The notes under the pieces were generated by a model. It was not told where the DNA came from. It ran no database searches and saw nothing but the letters and a program-made list of their open reading frames with translations. Shown here one piece after another: positions 8,140 to 17,545 of a stretch of 64,000 nucleotides of DNA. Numbering within the stretch: the first letter of the stretch is position 1; the number at the start of each line of letters is the position of its first letter. The stretch is from Hymenobacter sediminicola (GTDB lineage Bacteria; Bacteroidota; Bacteroidia; Cytophagales; Hymenobacteraceae): positions 2,849,001-2,913,000 of the forward strand of contig NZ_CP060202.1 of the NCBI RefSeq assembly GCF_014250515.1, given 5' to 3'. The translations under genes were made by a program, and so were the position numbers.

Positions 8140-9012
8140 CTAGATACGGTCCAGGGTATTCTGAATCAGGTCGTTGACAACGTCTTCTGAGTTGGTGGCG
8201 AATTCGCCGGTAGCGCGGTTGGCCACAATGGCATTCAACGACACTACTTCGTGGCCCAACATACGGCCCAGCGCATAGTAGCCAGCCGTTTCCATCTCGA
8301 AATTGGTCAGCCGGAACTCGCCTTCTGCGCTTTGGTAGCGGAAGTTTTGGAACTGCTGAATCAGATCGGGAATACGCAGGTCGAGGCGCAGCACGCGCCC
8401 CTGCGGACCGTAAAAGCCAGGGCACGTGAGCGTGTTGCCGACTACCATCCCAGCGCCCAGTTGCTCGCGCAGCAAATCGTTGCCGCGCACGCAGTATGGA
8501 CGGTAGCTCAGGCCTAGTGCCTGCTGCACACCACTCGCTACTTCCACTTCCAAGCCGGTTTCTACCAGCGGATAAAACTGCATCAGCGAGTCGAGGCCCA
8601 CGGCATGCTCGGTTACGAGGTGCGAGCCCACCGGAATATCGGCCTGCAGCGCACCGCTGGTTCCTACGCGCACAATCCGCAGCGCAATCCGCTCTTCCAA
8701 GGGCCGCGGCTCCCGCGTTACGAAGTCGATGTTGACCAATGCATCCAGCTCATTGAGCAGAATATCTATGTTGTCGGTGCCCATACCGGTGCTGATGACC
8801 GTGAGGCGCTTGCCTTTATAATAGCCCACATGGGTCACAAACTCGCGCTTCTGCATCACCGTCTCAATGGAGTCGAAGTGCTGGCTGACGAGTGGCACCC
8901 GCTCCGGGTCGCCGACGGTAATGATAGTATCGGAAATGTGGTCGGGCTGCAGATTCAGGTGATAGATGCTGCCATCCTTGTTGAGGATAAATTCGGAGTC
9001 GGCGATGGGCAT
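8140..9012 (-). CDS. Nucleoside phosphorylase (uridine phosphorylase family)
   Basis: A 290-aa cytoplasmic enzyme of the PNP/UDP family that splits nucleosides with phosphate into base and ribose-1-phosphate for salvage. Visible family signs are the N-terminal DTIITVGDPERVP phosphate-site strand, STGMGTDNIDILLNE, RVGTSGALQADIPVG, and the C-terminal FEMETAGYYALGRML, where the Met-Glu recognises ribose. The ATG at 9010-9012 (MPIADSEF) is chosen; a longer in-frame start at 9084 adds 24 non-conserved residues. Uridine specificity is suggested by family resemblance only. trhO lies upstream on the same strand with a structured spacer between. Confidence 0.87.
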   Translation of the reverse strand: MPIADSEFILNKDGSIYHLNLQPDHISDTIITVGDPERVPLVSQHFDSIETVMQKREFVTHVGYYKGKRLTVISTGMGTDNIDILLNELDALVNIDFVTREPRPLEERIALRIVRVGTSGALQADIPVGSHLVTEHAVGLDSLMQFYPLVETGLEVEVASGVQQALGLSYRPYCVRGNDLLREQLGAGMVVGNTLTCPGFYGPQGRVLRLDLRIPDLIQQFQNFRYQSAEGEFRLTNFEMETAGYYALGRMLGHEVVSLNAIVANRATGEFATNSEDVVNDLIQNTLDRI

Positions 9013-9102
9013 AGTGGGAGGGATTAAGGGAAAGGAAGGTGCAATGGTACTGAAAAACGGAATATTGGGCAGCTGCCAAACCAAGGCTACTGCAGAACGA
9101 AA

Positions 9103-9164
9103 AGGACCTTGTCGCGCCGGAATGAGTCGTGCAAACGACAGCCATTCCAGCAGGACAAGGTCCT
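9103..9164 (-). terminator. Three-tier imperfect hairpin, probable trhO terminator
   Basis: An outer 11-bp stem (9103-9113 with 9154-9164), a symmetric 5x5 internal loop, a 6-bp stem (9119-9124 with 9143-9148) and an inner 5-bp stem (9126-9130 with 9135-9139) capped by GCAA on the plus strand. On the minus strand it is followed by TTTTCGTTCT, so it can end trhO. The tiers are more elaborate than the other terminators here. Confidence 0.55.
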
Positions 9165-9184
9165 GACCGGGAAATGATAAGCGC

Positions 9185-10138
9185 CTACCTCACTGGGGCG
9201 CGGTAGGAAATCAGGCCTTGCTCAGGACTGTAATGGTTGCTGATTTTGGGATAGGTACCCGTACCATCATAAGGGCGCTTGTCGGGGTGCTCCAGGCAGG
9301 TAGCAGAGCAGGCGCCTTCCAATTGCTGGCCGCAGGTTTCGCAGAGCGGCACGTGGGCGTTGCAGTGCGGATTAGCGCAGTTCACCATCCGGTCGGAAAG
9401 CGTGCCGCAATGGTGGCAGTGGCTGATAACGGTGGGGTTGACGCTGTTCACATCCACAGCCACCCGGCCATCAAACACATAGCACTTACCGTCGAAATCT
9501 TCGCCGCCAGCCTCCAGTCCGTACTTGATAATGCCGCCGTGCAGCTGGTAGACGTCCTCGAAGCCCTGCTCCAGCAAAAAGGCGCTGGCTTTCTCGCACT
9601 TGATGCCACCAGTGCAGTATGTCAGGATTTTCTTGCCTTTGTACTGCTCCAGCTCGGCCACCTTCTCCGGAAACTCGCGGAAATTCTCGATGTCGAGGGT
9701 GACAGCGTTTTTGAAACGGCCCAGTTCATGCTCGTAGTCGGAGCGCACGTCCAGCACCACCACATCTTCCTGGTCTTTCAGGTCCCGAAACTCCTGCGGC
9801 GAAAGATGCACGCCGGTCCGCTCATAGGGCTTGATGTGGGGCAGCCCCACATGCACGATTTCCGGCTTCACGCGCACGTGCAGCTTCTGAAAAGTGTGCG
9901 CGGCAGCGGGTTCTACTTTAAATTCCAGCGTCGCAAAACGCGGATCGGCCTTCACTATGCGCATGTACTCCGCACAATCAGCCACGGTGCCCGATACGGT
10001 ACCGTTCAGGCCCTCAGGGGCCACAATGATGCGCCCCCGCAGATTCAGATGTAGGCACAGCCGATGATGCTCGTCGCGGAACTGCTCCGGATTGTCAATC
10101 GGCGTGTAGCAGTAATACAGCAGAACGTGGTAGTCCAT
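9185..10138 (-). CDS. trhO: tRNA uridine(34) hydroxylase TrhO (rhodanese family)
   Basis: A 317-aa YceA/TrhO-family protein that makes 5-hydroxyuridine at the wobble position of certain tRNAs using oxygen. The N-terminal ferredoxin-like domain (about 1-100) includes EGLNGTVSGT. The rhodanese domain has the conserved Cys175 in LTYCTGGIKCEKASAFLL, with Cys180 nearby. The C-terminal tail carries a multi-cysteine, zinc-binding-like segment (CHHCG, CANPHC, CETCG, CSATC). Start ATG at 10138. It is between a PglD-type acyltransferase upstream and a nucleoside phosphorylase downstream; no functional link is obvious. Confidence 0.93.
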   Translation of the reverse strand: MDYHVLLYYCYTPIDNPEQFRDEHHRLCLHLNLRGRIIVAPEGLNGTVSGTVADCAEYMRIVKADPRFATLEFKVEPAAAHTFQKLHVRVKPEIVHVGLPHIKPYERTGVHLSPQEFRDLKDQEDVVVLDVRSDYEHELGRFKNAVTLDIENFREFPEKVAELEQYKGKKILTYCTGGIKCEKASAFLLEQGFEDVYQLHGGIIKYGLEAGGEDFDGKCYVFDGRVAVDVNSVNPTVISHCHHCGTLSDRMVNCANPHCNAHVPLCETCGQQLEGACSATCLEHPDKRPYDGTGTYPKISNHYSPEQGLISYRAPVR

Positions 10139-10229
10139 CTTTTTAATAGAAGTGAGATGTCGGAGCCTAGAGCCGAGAAATTCTTATGCTATTTCTCGAG
10201 TCTACCCTCCATCTTCTAAGTTCTCAAGT

Positions 10230-10862
10230 TTATACTTTCTGAGCGGGGTTGCCGAACACTGTCTGGTTCGCAGGCACATCGGCTACCACTACTGAACCAG
10301 CGCCAACACGGGCCTTGTTGCCGATTTTGACGCCGGCCACCACTATAGCTCCCGCCCCAATAAAGGCCTGCTCCCCTACCGTTACATCGGCGTTGAGGAT
10401 AGCTCCGGCCCCGAGTTGTGCGTAGTCGCCCAGGTCTGCGCGGGCATCCACCACGGCATTGGGTCCAATCAGGCAGCCGTTGCCGATTTTGGCCGTGCCC
10501 ACTACCACTGCGTTTGCACTTATCAGGTTGCCATGGCCCAACCACGCATGCACCGACACGCTGGCACGCTGATGGATGGCATTGACCGGTACAGCCTGAT
10601 ACTCTTCGTGCAGCATGTTGGTAAGGCTGCGGCGGCTGGCAGTGTCTTCGGTAGCCACAAACACCTCACACTTTTTGCCCAGTAGCTTGAGCAGTTCCTT
10701 GTCGTCGGTGCTGCCCATTACGGGCACATCAAACAGCTCCGTGTTTTGCAGCTTGGTATCGTCGTCGAGGAGGCAATACACCACCAAGTCGTTAGAAAGA
10801 AAGGCATCGAGGGCAGAGGTGCCCACCGTTTGGGCACCGAGTATGATAATAGGATTTTCCAT
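10230..10862 (-). CDS. PglD/NeuD-family sugar O/N-acyltransferase
   Basis: A 210-aa protein with an N-terminal Rossmann-like PglD_N domain (NPIIILGAQTVGTSALDAFL) and a C-terminal left-handed beta-helix of hexapeptide repeats (roughly residues 95-205: GNGCLIGPNAVVDARADLGD, then AGAILNADVTVGEQAFIGAG). Such enzymes acetylate nucleotide sugars. No other sugar-biosynthesis gene is adjacent, so the substrate is open. The ATG at 10862 is used because a promoter box (10905-10912) would overlap the extended frame starting at 10907. A weak hairpin at 10174-10198 follows the gene. Confidence 0.85.
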   Translation of the reverse strand: MENPIIILGAQTVGTSALDAFLSNDLVVYCLLDDDTKLQNTELFDVPVMGSTDDKELLKLLGKKCEVFVATEDTASRRSLTNMLHEEYQAVPVNAIHQRASVSVHAWLGHGNLISANAVVVGTAKIGNGCLIGPNAVVDARADLGDYAQLGAGAILNADVTVGEQAFIGAGAIVVAGVKIGNKARVGAGSVVVADVPANQTVFGNPAQKV

Positions 10863-10904
10863 GCGAAGCGAAAAGCGGCCAGCGGCCGGCAGAGTTCCAA
10901 AACG

Positions 10905-10912
10905 CAAATTTA
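10905..10912 (-). promoter_or_regulatory. Bacteroidota -7 box for the PglD-type gene
   Basis: TAAATTTG on the minus strand, a perfect TAnnTTTG match, 42 bases before the chosen ATG. Confidence 0.5.
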
Positions 10913-10956
10913 AGGATTCGTTTGCTCGTATGCCTTACCGGTAGCCAGCAGCAGCC

Positions 10957-12225
10957 TTACATTCCGATGCGTCGTAGCCAGCGGGCGGCCTCAACGTGCT
11001 GCAACCCCAGCCACAGCAAGTAGGGCAGCAGGGCCACCCGATACCGATTGAGGGTTCCCAGATTGGGCGTACTCAGGCCCAACAGCGCCGCCAGCAGCAA
11101 GCAATACACCAACAGGGCCACCACCGCTGCAAACGGCAAGAACCCGGCCCGCCCACGGGCTGTTTCTACGGCAGCCCACAACAGCAAGGCCAGCAGCAGC
11201 AGGTTTTCGAGGCCGGCCGCGGCATAAAGCGGGCCGCTTCCCTCCCAGGGCCAGGGGCGGCTCAGAGTGGCGCCGATTGCTTGCGGGGCGTGTTGCAGGA
11301 GGCTTTCTCCCGTGGGCCGAAGATTTGGGTAGTCGAGGTGCGGACGGCTGCCGGAATTCTGCTGTAGCGTATGGTAGTTGATGAGCAGGCGGCTGGTAAA
11401 CTTATTGAGGCTGAACACCGGGCTGATTTCTCCCAGCATCCAGGCTCCGCCGAGCAGCCATCCGGCCATCAGCAGCACCGCCACCCCGCGCCGGGGGCCG
11501 CCCAGTAGCCGCTCCACCACCCGTATCAGCCCCAGGCCCGACAACGCCGCCAGCAGCAACCCGGCAAAGAAGAAGCGCATTTGAAAGTGCAACACTGCCA
11601 AAACCAAGGCCAAAACCACCGCCCTAGGCCGCACCGGCCGGCTGCCGTAGAGCCAGCCCAGTACCAAGGCTACTACTGCCGCTCCGCTCCCTACCAGCAA
11701 GCTTTCCTTCGTGATACCGGACGTCCAGTACACTACGCTCGGCCACATCAGAAAACCAACCAGTACGGCTCCGGCAGGCGTAGCAGGCCAGATTTGGACT
11801 ACGACTCGAACCAACTCCCAGCACGCCACGAAGCAAAATAGCGAGCAATAAAGCCCCATCAGCAAAGCACTGCCATTGCCAGCCAATTGCAGCCCCGACA
11901 GCAGCTTAATGAAGAACATGGTGTTTGAAAACCCGTGGAACACCAGATGCCGTCCGGCAAAGTGAAACTCATTGCTGCCCAGCGTATGCAGCCAGGCTGC
12001 CGGGTCGGCCCAGAGTTGCTGATTGACTGAGCGTGACCAACTGAAATAGTACAAAGGGTCGCCGCCGATGAAGTAAGTAGCCACAGCGCAGGCCAGCATT
12101 TTTAGGGTCAGCAGCGGCAGTAGCCAGCGGCCCACGAGCGGCTCGGCAAGCCGGAGCCGGAGCCAGTGCCACAGCAGCAGCAGCAGTCCGCTATTCAGTA
12201 CCAATGCTACCAGCAGCTGCTTCAC
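10957..12225 (-). CDS. Polytopic membrane protein, function unknown
   Basis: A 422-aa protein with about ten hydrophobic segments, rich in Leu, Ala and Trp with Arg at the boundaries. Examples are the first segment LLVALVLNSGLLLLLWHWLR and a later LLLALLLWAAVETARGRAG. It resembles membrane glycosyltransferases or polymerases in layout, but no catalytic signature is visible and I do not recognise the family. No in-frame ATG is available. The GTG at 12225 overlaps the TGA stop of the upstream DUF2851 gene (GTGA), which suggests translational coupling; an earlier GTG at 12270 is possible. Confidence 0.65.
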   Translation of the reverse strand: MKQLLVALVLNSGLLLLLWHWLRLRLAEPLVGRWLLPLLTLKMLACAVATYFIGGDPLYYFSWSRSVNQQLWADPAAWLHTLGSNEFHFAGRHLVFHGFSNTMFFIKLLSGLQLAGNGSALLMGLYCSLFCFVACWELVRVVVQIWPATPAGAVLVGFLMWPSVVYWTSGITKESLLVGSGAAVVALVLGWLYGSRPVRPRAVVLALVLAVLHFQMRFFFAGLLLAALSGLGLIRVVERLLGGPRRGVAVLLMAGWLLGGAWMLGEISPVFSLNKFTSRLLINYHTLQQNSGSRPHLDYPNLRPTGESLLQHAPQAIGATLSRPWPWEGSGPLYAAAGLENLLLLALLLWAAVETARGRAGFLPFAAVVALLVYCLLLAALLGLSTPNLGTLNRYRVALLPYLLWLGLQHVEAARWLRRIGM

Positions 12226-13526
12226 CGGATGGCCATATTGCGTTGCAGAATCCGGCTCCCGATGGCGCACTGCATGCAGCGGCGCGGCACGCAGTAGCCC
12301 CGGTGCAGTGCCAGCAGCCCCTGCGAGTCGGCAGCAGTGCGGTGCACAAATCCTTGTGCGGCATACGCATCGGTAATATGATTGTGCTCAGCAGACAGCT
12401 GACTAAGCAGTGCTACGGCACTTTCCACCAGTTCTGGTTGGCCTACGTGCCGCGCATACGCTACGCGCAATGGCACTACCACATTGGTAATCAGAACCTG
12501 AATACTGCTTTTGCCTAGTGTGGGCACTTTGCCCGGCACACCCGGCCGGTAATGCCCGCGCCAATAGTCGGTGGTAGGCGCTTGAAAAAAACGTAGTAAC
12601 GTAGGTACGTCAGCGGCAGAAAGCAGAGCATCGAACAGCGCGGGGCGGGCGTGCAGCACAGCCGCCAGCTGGGCTAGCCGCACCGGCGGGAAGTTGGCCG
12701 GCCGCATCCGCAGGAAGTTCCATTCGTGGGCGGCCAGCGCTGTACCATGCAGGCTATACTTGTGGCGCAGAAACTCAAATTCCTGCCGTAGCCCGGTTAT
12801 ATACGCATCCGTGCGGGTGTTTTCATTTTCAGTCAGGAAACCAGCCTGCCCAAACAGCAGTGCCTCCAGTTGGCGGGCATCGTGGCGGTGGCGGCGTAGA
12901 ATACCCAGTGGCAGGGCTTTGGCCAAGCGCGCCAGCGGCTCACTGTTTTTCTGAAACCCAAACGCGCCGGCCAGCGCGTGGTAGGCAGTGGCTTCCCAGT
13001 CCTGGCCCAACTGCTGGTGTAGCTCAGCCACAACCGCCGCTTTTTGCTCCACCCGCTCCAGTAAGGCTCGCTCCGCCATACTTACTCTGGTGATATCAGG
13101 TACCGTGCCCAGCAACGGAGCGCAGGGCAGGGTATCGGCTGTATCGGTGGCCAACAGGAGGCGTTCGTAGCTATGCAGGAGTTCCGGCGCAAGGCGCGGA
13201 GCCAGTACCAGCGCTGGCACCTCACTCCCATCGAGGCGGCACACGGGCTGGTCGGCTTCAAAGACCACATGCAATACTACCTGGTCGTATTTCGGGTCGT
13301 GCTGATGCTTGTGACGGTGCCAGTCGGAGGCGCGGATATGGATTTCCACCGCGCCGTTCCACTCCACTTCGCCCAGTTGCAGACGAGCATTCAGGAAGTC
13401 AGGGCCAGCATCGGAATTGCGCATGCCGGGCCGAAGCACAGTTAGTACTTCACCAGCTGTGGTGTGCAACTCTGCCTTATCGAAATATTGATGCTGCCAG
13501 ACGTAGTGGAGGAAATCTTCTTGCAT
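12222..13526 (-). CDS. DUF2851 family protein
   Basis: A 434-aa soluble protein matching the DUF2851 family, common in Bacteroidota and of unknown role. The characteristic N-terminal block is seen: MQEDFLHYVWQHQYFDK, then RPGMRNSDAGPDFLNARL and VEWNGAVEIHIRASDWHRH. These conserved Asp, Glu and His residues (NSDAGPDF and EIH..DWHRHKH) look like a metal-dependent, possibly nuclease-like active site; that is inference. It overlaps the downstream membrane-protein gene by four bases. Confidence 0.85.
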   Translation of the reverse strand: MQEDFLHYVWQHQYFDKAELHTTAGEVLTVLRPGMRNSDAGPDFLNARLQLGEVEWNGAVEIHIRASDWHRHKHQHDPKYDQVVLHVVFEADQPVCRLDGSEVPALVLAPRLAPELLHSYERLLLATDTADTLPCAPLLGTVPDITRVSMAERALLERVEQKAAVVAELHQQLGQDWEATAYHALAGAFGFQKNSEPLARLAKALPLGILRRHRHDARQLEALLFGQAGFLTENENTRTDAYITGLRQEFEFLRHKYSLHGTALAAHEWNFLRMRPANFPPVRLAQLAAVLHARPALFDALLSAADVPTLLRFFQAPTTDYWRGHYRPGVPGKVPTLGKSSIQVLITNVVVPLRVAYARHVGQPELVESAVALLSQLSAEHNHITDAYAAQGFVHRTAADSQGLLALHRGYCVPRRCMQCAIGSRILQRNMAIR

Positions 13527-13620
13527 AACGCCATACCTACATATGAGCGGACAAGATACAGGAAACGAAATGTCCTATTTTGATTTCCATGCCGGTAGAG
13601 TTGGCTACTCTCTAAAACAA

Positions 13621-13657
13621 GCCGGCCCGCCTTTGCACGAAGCAGAAGCGGGCCGGC
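13621..13657 (-). terminator. Intrinsic terminator downstream of lolA
   Basis: A 10-bp G+C stem (13621-13630 with 13648-13657) followed on the minus strand by TTGTTTTAG, just after the lolA stop. Confidence 0.65.
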
Positions 13658-13674
13658 CAGAGTGGCAGAATAGC

Positions 13675-14319
13675 CTAACGCAGGTCAATGACCTTCACGC
13701 CTTTGTATTTAGCCTTGTCGAAGTTGAACGTGGTAGCATCCACGGGCACGTTCGGCGTAAACTTATTGATTTTGAAGGTGTAGCGGTTACCATTCTTCTT
13801 GAACATCTGCCAGCTTTTCACCGATTTATCGACTTTACTTACTTTCAGACGAACCTTGAAGACTGGGTTGTTGCGGTCTTCCGGCGACAACTCAATTACG
13901 TCCACGGCCTCACCGCCTTCCTTGGCTTCCTGCACGTAGGAGTACTTGTAGCCCTTTTTGTAGAGCGTATAGATCTGTGAGGGAGAAATTTCCTGCTCAT
14001 CAGCCTCAAAATCCGAGATATTCACCTCGTTTTCCGATTTCATATACGTCCAAACAGTCTGGCCATTGTTGATGACTTCCTGACCACTGATTTTCAGCCG
14101 GAACTTTTGGCCGCTTACAAGAATGTCGCCGCTCAGATTCTCCTTCACTTTAGTCGCATCATTTTCCAGCGTCTGCGTGAAGTTGGCCCGGAAAGCTTTC
14201 ATGGCCTGATACTTGGCGCTCATCTGGTCCAGAATCTTGCCGGCTTTGGGGTCCTGCTGCGCCGAGGCGGCCGACATAAACGACACGGACAGAGCGAGCA
14301 GGGCGAGGTATTTTTTCAT
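13675..14319 (-). CDS. lolA: LolA-like outer-membrane lipoprotein carrier
   Basis: A 214-aa periplasmic carrier that moves lipoproteins from the inner membrane to the outer membrane. The ATG at 14317-14319 starts a signal peptide (MKKYLALLALSVSFMSAASA, cut before QQDPKAG). The mature part has the LolA pattern of a half beta-barrel: FRANFTQTLEN, GDILVSGQKFRLKISGQEVI and TVWTYMKSENEVNISDFE. The family is often found beside ftsK in Bacteroidota, as here (ftsK lies directly upstream on the same strand). A longer frame to 14388 adds residues before the signal peptide and is rejected. Confidence 0.88.
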   Translation of the reverse strand: MKKYLALLALSVSFMSAASAQQDPKAGKILDQMSAKYQAMKAFRANFTQTLENDATKVKENLSGDILVSGQKFRLKISGQEVINNGQTVWTYMKSENEVNISDFEADEQEISPSQIYTLYKKGYKYSYVQEAKEGGEAVDVIELSPEDRNNPVFKVRLKVSKVDKSVKSWQMFKKNGNRYTFKINKFTPNVPVDATTFNFDKAKYKGVKVIDLR

Positions 14320-14438
14320 TGCAAAAAGGTGATTCGGTAGGTTGAGTACAGAGACGTGCAAGAGGCTACTTTGTTTAAGCGAGAACAAAAAGAAGTGAAA
14401 AAACCTTCCGTATTGGCCTCCTGAACATTTTCAGACTC

Positions 14439-17426
14439 TTATTTCGGGAGCGTATTCAACAACTGTTCCAAACTGTACTCATCCGGAATTAATACCTCCC
14501 GGGCCTTGCTGCCCTCAAATGGCCCTACAATGCCAGCATGCTCCAACTGGTCTATGAGTCGGCCGGCGCGGTTGTAGCCTAGCTTCAGGCGGCGCTGCAG
14601 CAGTGAAGTGCTGCCCTGCTGGTGCGTGACGATGACGCGGGCTGCTTCCTCAAACATGGCATCGCGCTGCGAGGGGTCCATATCCTCAATGTCGCCGCTA
14701 CCGCCGCCACTTTCGCCTACCACTTCGGGCAGCAGGTACGCATCGGGGTAGCCCTGCTGCTCCCCAATATAGTCGCAGAGGCGGTCCACCTCGGGCGTAT
14801 CGATGAAGGCGCATTGCACCCGAATGATGTCGGAGCCCTGCGAAATCAGCATGTCGCCCTGGCCTACCAATTGGTCGGCGCCACCAGCATCCAGAATGGT
14901 GCGCGAGTCGATTTTGCTGGTCACTTTAAAGGAAATCCGGCACGGGAAGTTTGCCTTAATGATACCCGTAATAACGTTGACGGACGGGCGCTGCGTAGCC
15001 ACAATCAGGTGAATACCAATGGCACGGGCCAGCTGCGCGAGACGGGCAATGGGCGTTTCCACTTCTTTGCCGGCCGTCATCATCAGGTCAGCCAGTTCGT
15101 CAATCACCAGCACGATGAAGGGCATGAAGCGGTGGCCCTTCTTCGGGTTGAGGCGGCGCTCGATGAACTTGCGGTTGTATTCCTTCAGGTTACGGCAGCC
15201 CGCATCCTTCAACAGGTCGTAGCGCTTGTCCATCTCCATGCACAGCGAATTAAGCGTGTTCACCACCTTCTTCGTGTCGGTGATGATGGCTTCCTCTGTG
15301 TCGGGCAGCTTGGCCAGGAAATGGCGCTCAATCTTGTTGAAGATGCTCAGTTCCACCTTTTTTGGGTCGACGAGCACAAACTTCAGCTGGGCCGGGTGGC
15401 GCTTGTAGAGCAGCGAAGCCAGAATCACGTTTAGGCCCACTGATTTACCCTGGCCGGTGGCACCTGCCATCAGCAAGTGCGGCATCTTGGCCAGATCTAC
15501 CACAAATACCTCGTTGGTGATGGTGCGGCCGAAGGCAATGGGCAGGTCCATTTCGGTGTGCGCAAACTTCTCGGTAGCAAATACTGAGCGGATGCTCACC
15601 ATTTCCTTCTTGGTGTTCGGCACTTCGATACCAATAGTGCCTTTGCCCGGAATTGGGGCAATAATACGGATGCCCAGCGCCGCGAGACTCAGCGCAATAT
15701 CATCTTCGAGGCTCTTGATTTTGGAGATGCGCACCCCGGCGTCTGGCACGATTTCGTAGAGCGTGACCGTTGGGCCAATGGTAGCCTTGATGCTGGCGAT
15801 GTTAATGCCATAGTGGCCCAGCGTCTCCACAATACGGTCTTTGTTGGCTTCCAGTTCCTCTTTGGTTACCTGTGCTTTCGCAACGCCGTAGTCGTTGAGC
15901 AGCTCCAGCGTGGGGTACTGATAGCGGGAGAGGTCCAGCGTAGGGTCGTAGTTGACGGCAGGCATGGTATCAGCATCCTCATCGTCGTCGGCAATGGAGG
16001 CCATATCGGCACCGGCGGCAGGGTCCAGCTCACCGGGCTTGGTTTCAATCTGGAAAGTGGGTTGATGCGTAGTGCTGAGCGCAACAGGCGTGGCAACTGG
16101 CAAGGGCATGTCGCCGTCGGCCAGATCGTCCATGGACAGAGGCGTAGGTATGCGGGCAGCAGTGGGAGCCAGCGGCTCCGGGTCGGTGGGTGCTTCTATG
16201 GAGAAGCTGGGGCCTTTGGTAGGAGCAGCGGCACCTCCTGAAGCTACGGTAGCGGCGGCACTAGCAGCACTCAAGCTAGCACCCGCGGCAGCTACACTCA
16301 GTGGCACAGCTGAGCCAGCCGCCCCAGCCATACCAGCCGCGGCAGCCGCTATAACAGGCACAGCAGGCGCAGCAAAAGCTGGTGAGGCGACAGAACCAGT
16401 CGTGACTACTGGCGCATCGGGCGCCGTAAACTCTTCTTCGTCCTCGTCTTCTGCTGCCAAAAGGGGCTGTAGTACTGGGCGCGTGGCTGCAACCGGCCGG
16501 ATGTCACGCACGGTAATTCCTAGGTCGGGCTCTTCTTCCGGTTCATCCTGAGCCTCGAATGCGGCAGGCGTGGTAGCCCGATTGGTAGGGCGGCTGCTCA
16601 GGCCATCTGCTGACACAGCCTCCTCTTCCTCCTCTTCTCCCTCGGCACCAAAGCGGGGCAGCGTGATAGTGGTGACGTTGAAGAAATATACCACAAAGGA
16701 AATCAGCAGGAAGGCCAGCAGCAATACTGTGCCCCAGCCGATGAGGCTGTCGAGCCACACAGCAGCCTCGTAGCCAATACCGCCACTCAAAAAATCGAGG
16801 CGGTAGCCCAGGTTGGGGTCGGCATCGGGAGCCTGCATGGTGAGCACCACGTAGCCCAGCAGAACGCTCAGCCAGCCCATGATGAACAGGCACAGGGCCA
16901 GCACATAGCTCACCGAAACGCCGGCACGCCGGAATACAATCTTGTAGCCCAAGAAGAAGACAATCGGAATCAGGGCAAAAGCTGCTACCCCGAAACCCTT
17001 GTAAATCAGGAACTGTGCAGCCATAGCCCCGATTAGCCCCAGCCAGTTGCCCGACTGCTTGCCAGCTTCCTTCACCGGCGTCTGGTCTAGGCCTTCCACC
17101 ACGCTTTGGTCGGCGTGCCCTGTGAACAGGAACGAGAAGAATGCGAAGGTCAGGTAGAGGGACCCGATTAGAAAGAAGAAGCCCAGAAACAGTTGAAAAC
17201 GCCGGTCACGCAGGAAACCGAACATATTTCCCAGATTCAAGGAAGGCAGTTTCAGCGGCTTGCGCGGGGGCTTAGGAGCCGCCTTGGGTTCGGCAGCCCG
17301 CCGGTTCTCGCGGGGCGCGGCCACAGGTTCGGGCGCAGCCGCCCGGGGCTGGTTCGCACGGTTCGGCCGCGGCTCGTTGGCCCGGTTAACGGGGGTGGGG
17401 TCTTGCTTGTAGGTATTTTTTGCCAT
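14439..17426 (-). CDS. ftsK: DNA translocase FtsK
   Basis: A 995-aa septal DNA pump that clears chromosome ends before division and activates XerCD at dif. After an N-terminal Pro/Arg-rich tail come four membrane segments (about residues 75-260). A long acidic and Ala/Pro-rich linker follows, about 260-510. The motor domain has Walker A GATGQGKSVGLN (Lys661) and Walker B FIVLVIDELADLMM. A C-terminal gamma winged helix (ending RRLKLGYNRAGRLIDQLEHA) reads orienting sequences. The ATG at 17426 is chosen because a perfect -7 box at 17445-17452 lies between it and the longer frame start at 17486. xerD is 2.4 kb upstream on the same strand. Confidence 0.95.
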   Translation of the reverse strand: MAKNTYKQDPTPVNRANEPRPNRANQPRAAAPEPVAAPRENRRAAEPKAAPKPPRKPLKLPSLNLGNMFGFLRDRRFQLFLGFFFLIGSLYLTFAFFSFLFTGHADQSVVEGLDQTPVKEAGKQSGNWLGLIGAMAAQFLIYKGFGVAAFALIPIVFFLGYKIVFRRAGVSVSYVLALCLFIMGWLSVLLGYVVLTMQAPDADPNLGYRLDFLSGGIGYEAAVWLDSLIGWGTVLLLAFLLISFVVYFFNVTTITLPRFGAEGEEEEEEAVSADGLSSRPTNRATTPAAFEAQDEPEEEPDLGITVRDIRPVAATRPVLQPLLAAEDEDEEEFTAPDAPVVTTGSVASPAFAAPAVPVIAAAAAGMAGAAGSAVPLSVAAAGASLSAASAAATVASGGAAAPTKGPSFSIEAPTDPEPLAPTAARIPTPLSMDDLADGDMPLPVATPVALSTTHQPTFQIETKPGELDPAAGADMASIADDDEDADTMPAVNYDPTLDLSRYQYPTLELLNDYGVAKAQVTKEELEANKDRIVETLGHYGINIASIKATIGPTVTLYEIVPDAGVRISKIKSLEDDIALSLAALGIRIIAPIPGKGTIGIEVPNTKKEMVSIRSVFATEKFAHTEMDLPIAFGRTITNEVFVVDLAKMPHLLMAGATGQGKSVGLNVILASLLYKRHPAQLKFVLVDPKKVELSIFNKIERHFLAKLPDTEEAIITDTKKVVNTLNSLCMEMDKRYDLLKDAGCRNLKEYNRKFIERRLNPKKGHRFMPFIVLVIDELADLMMTAGKEVETPIARLAQLARAIGIHLIVATQRPSVNVITGIIKANFPCRISFKVTSKIDSRTILDAGGADQLVGQGDMLISQGSDIIRVQCAFIDTPEVDRLCDYIGEQQGYPDAYLLPEVVGESGGGSGDIEDMDPSQRDAMFEEAARVIVTHQQGSTSLLQRRLKLGYNRAGRLIDQLEHAGIVGPFEGSKAREVLIPDEYSLEQLLNTLPK

Positions 17427-17444
17427 TCTCACGCACCAAAGGGC

Positions 17445-17452
17445 CAAATCTA
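17445..17452 (-). promoter_or_regulatory. Bacteroidota -7 box for ftsK
   Basis: TAGATTTG on the minus strand, a perfect TAnnTTTG match 18 bases before the ftsK ATG. It implies a leader of only about ten bases and settles the start codon. Confidence 0.6.
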
Positions 17453-17545
17453 GGTAATTCCGGTGAGTAACTAAGTAGGGTAGCAACCGGGTAATGACGG
17501 AAGCAAATCAACCATTTTCAGGTCAATCCACAGCAGATTAGCTAC

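Noticed and set aside
9103..9164. attC-like integron recombination site
   Set aside because: The ends lack RYYYAAC/GTTRRRY core sites and no cassette genes or integrase are near.
10174..10198. 8-bp hairpin CGAGAAAT/ATTTCTCG between trhO and the PglD-type gene
   Set aside because: No T run on the minus strand after it, so termination is not supported; left out of the feature list.
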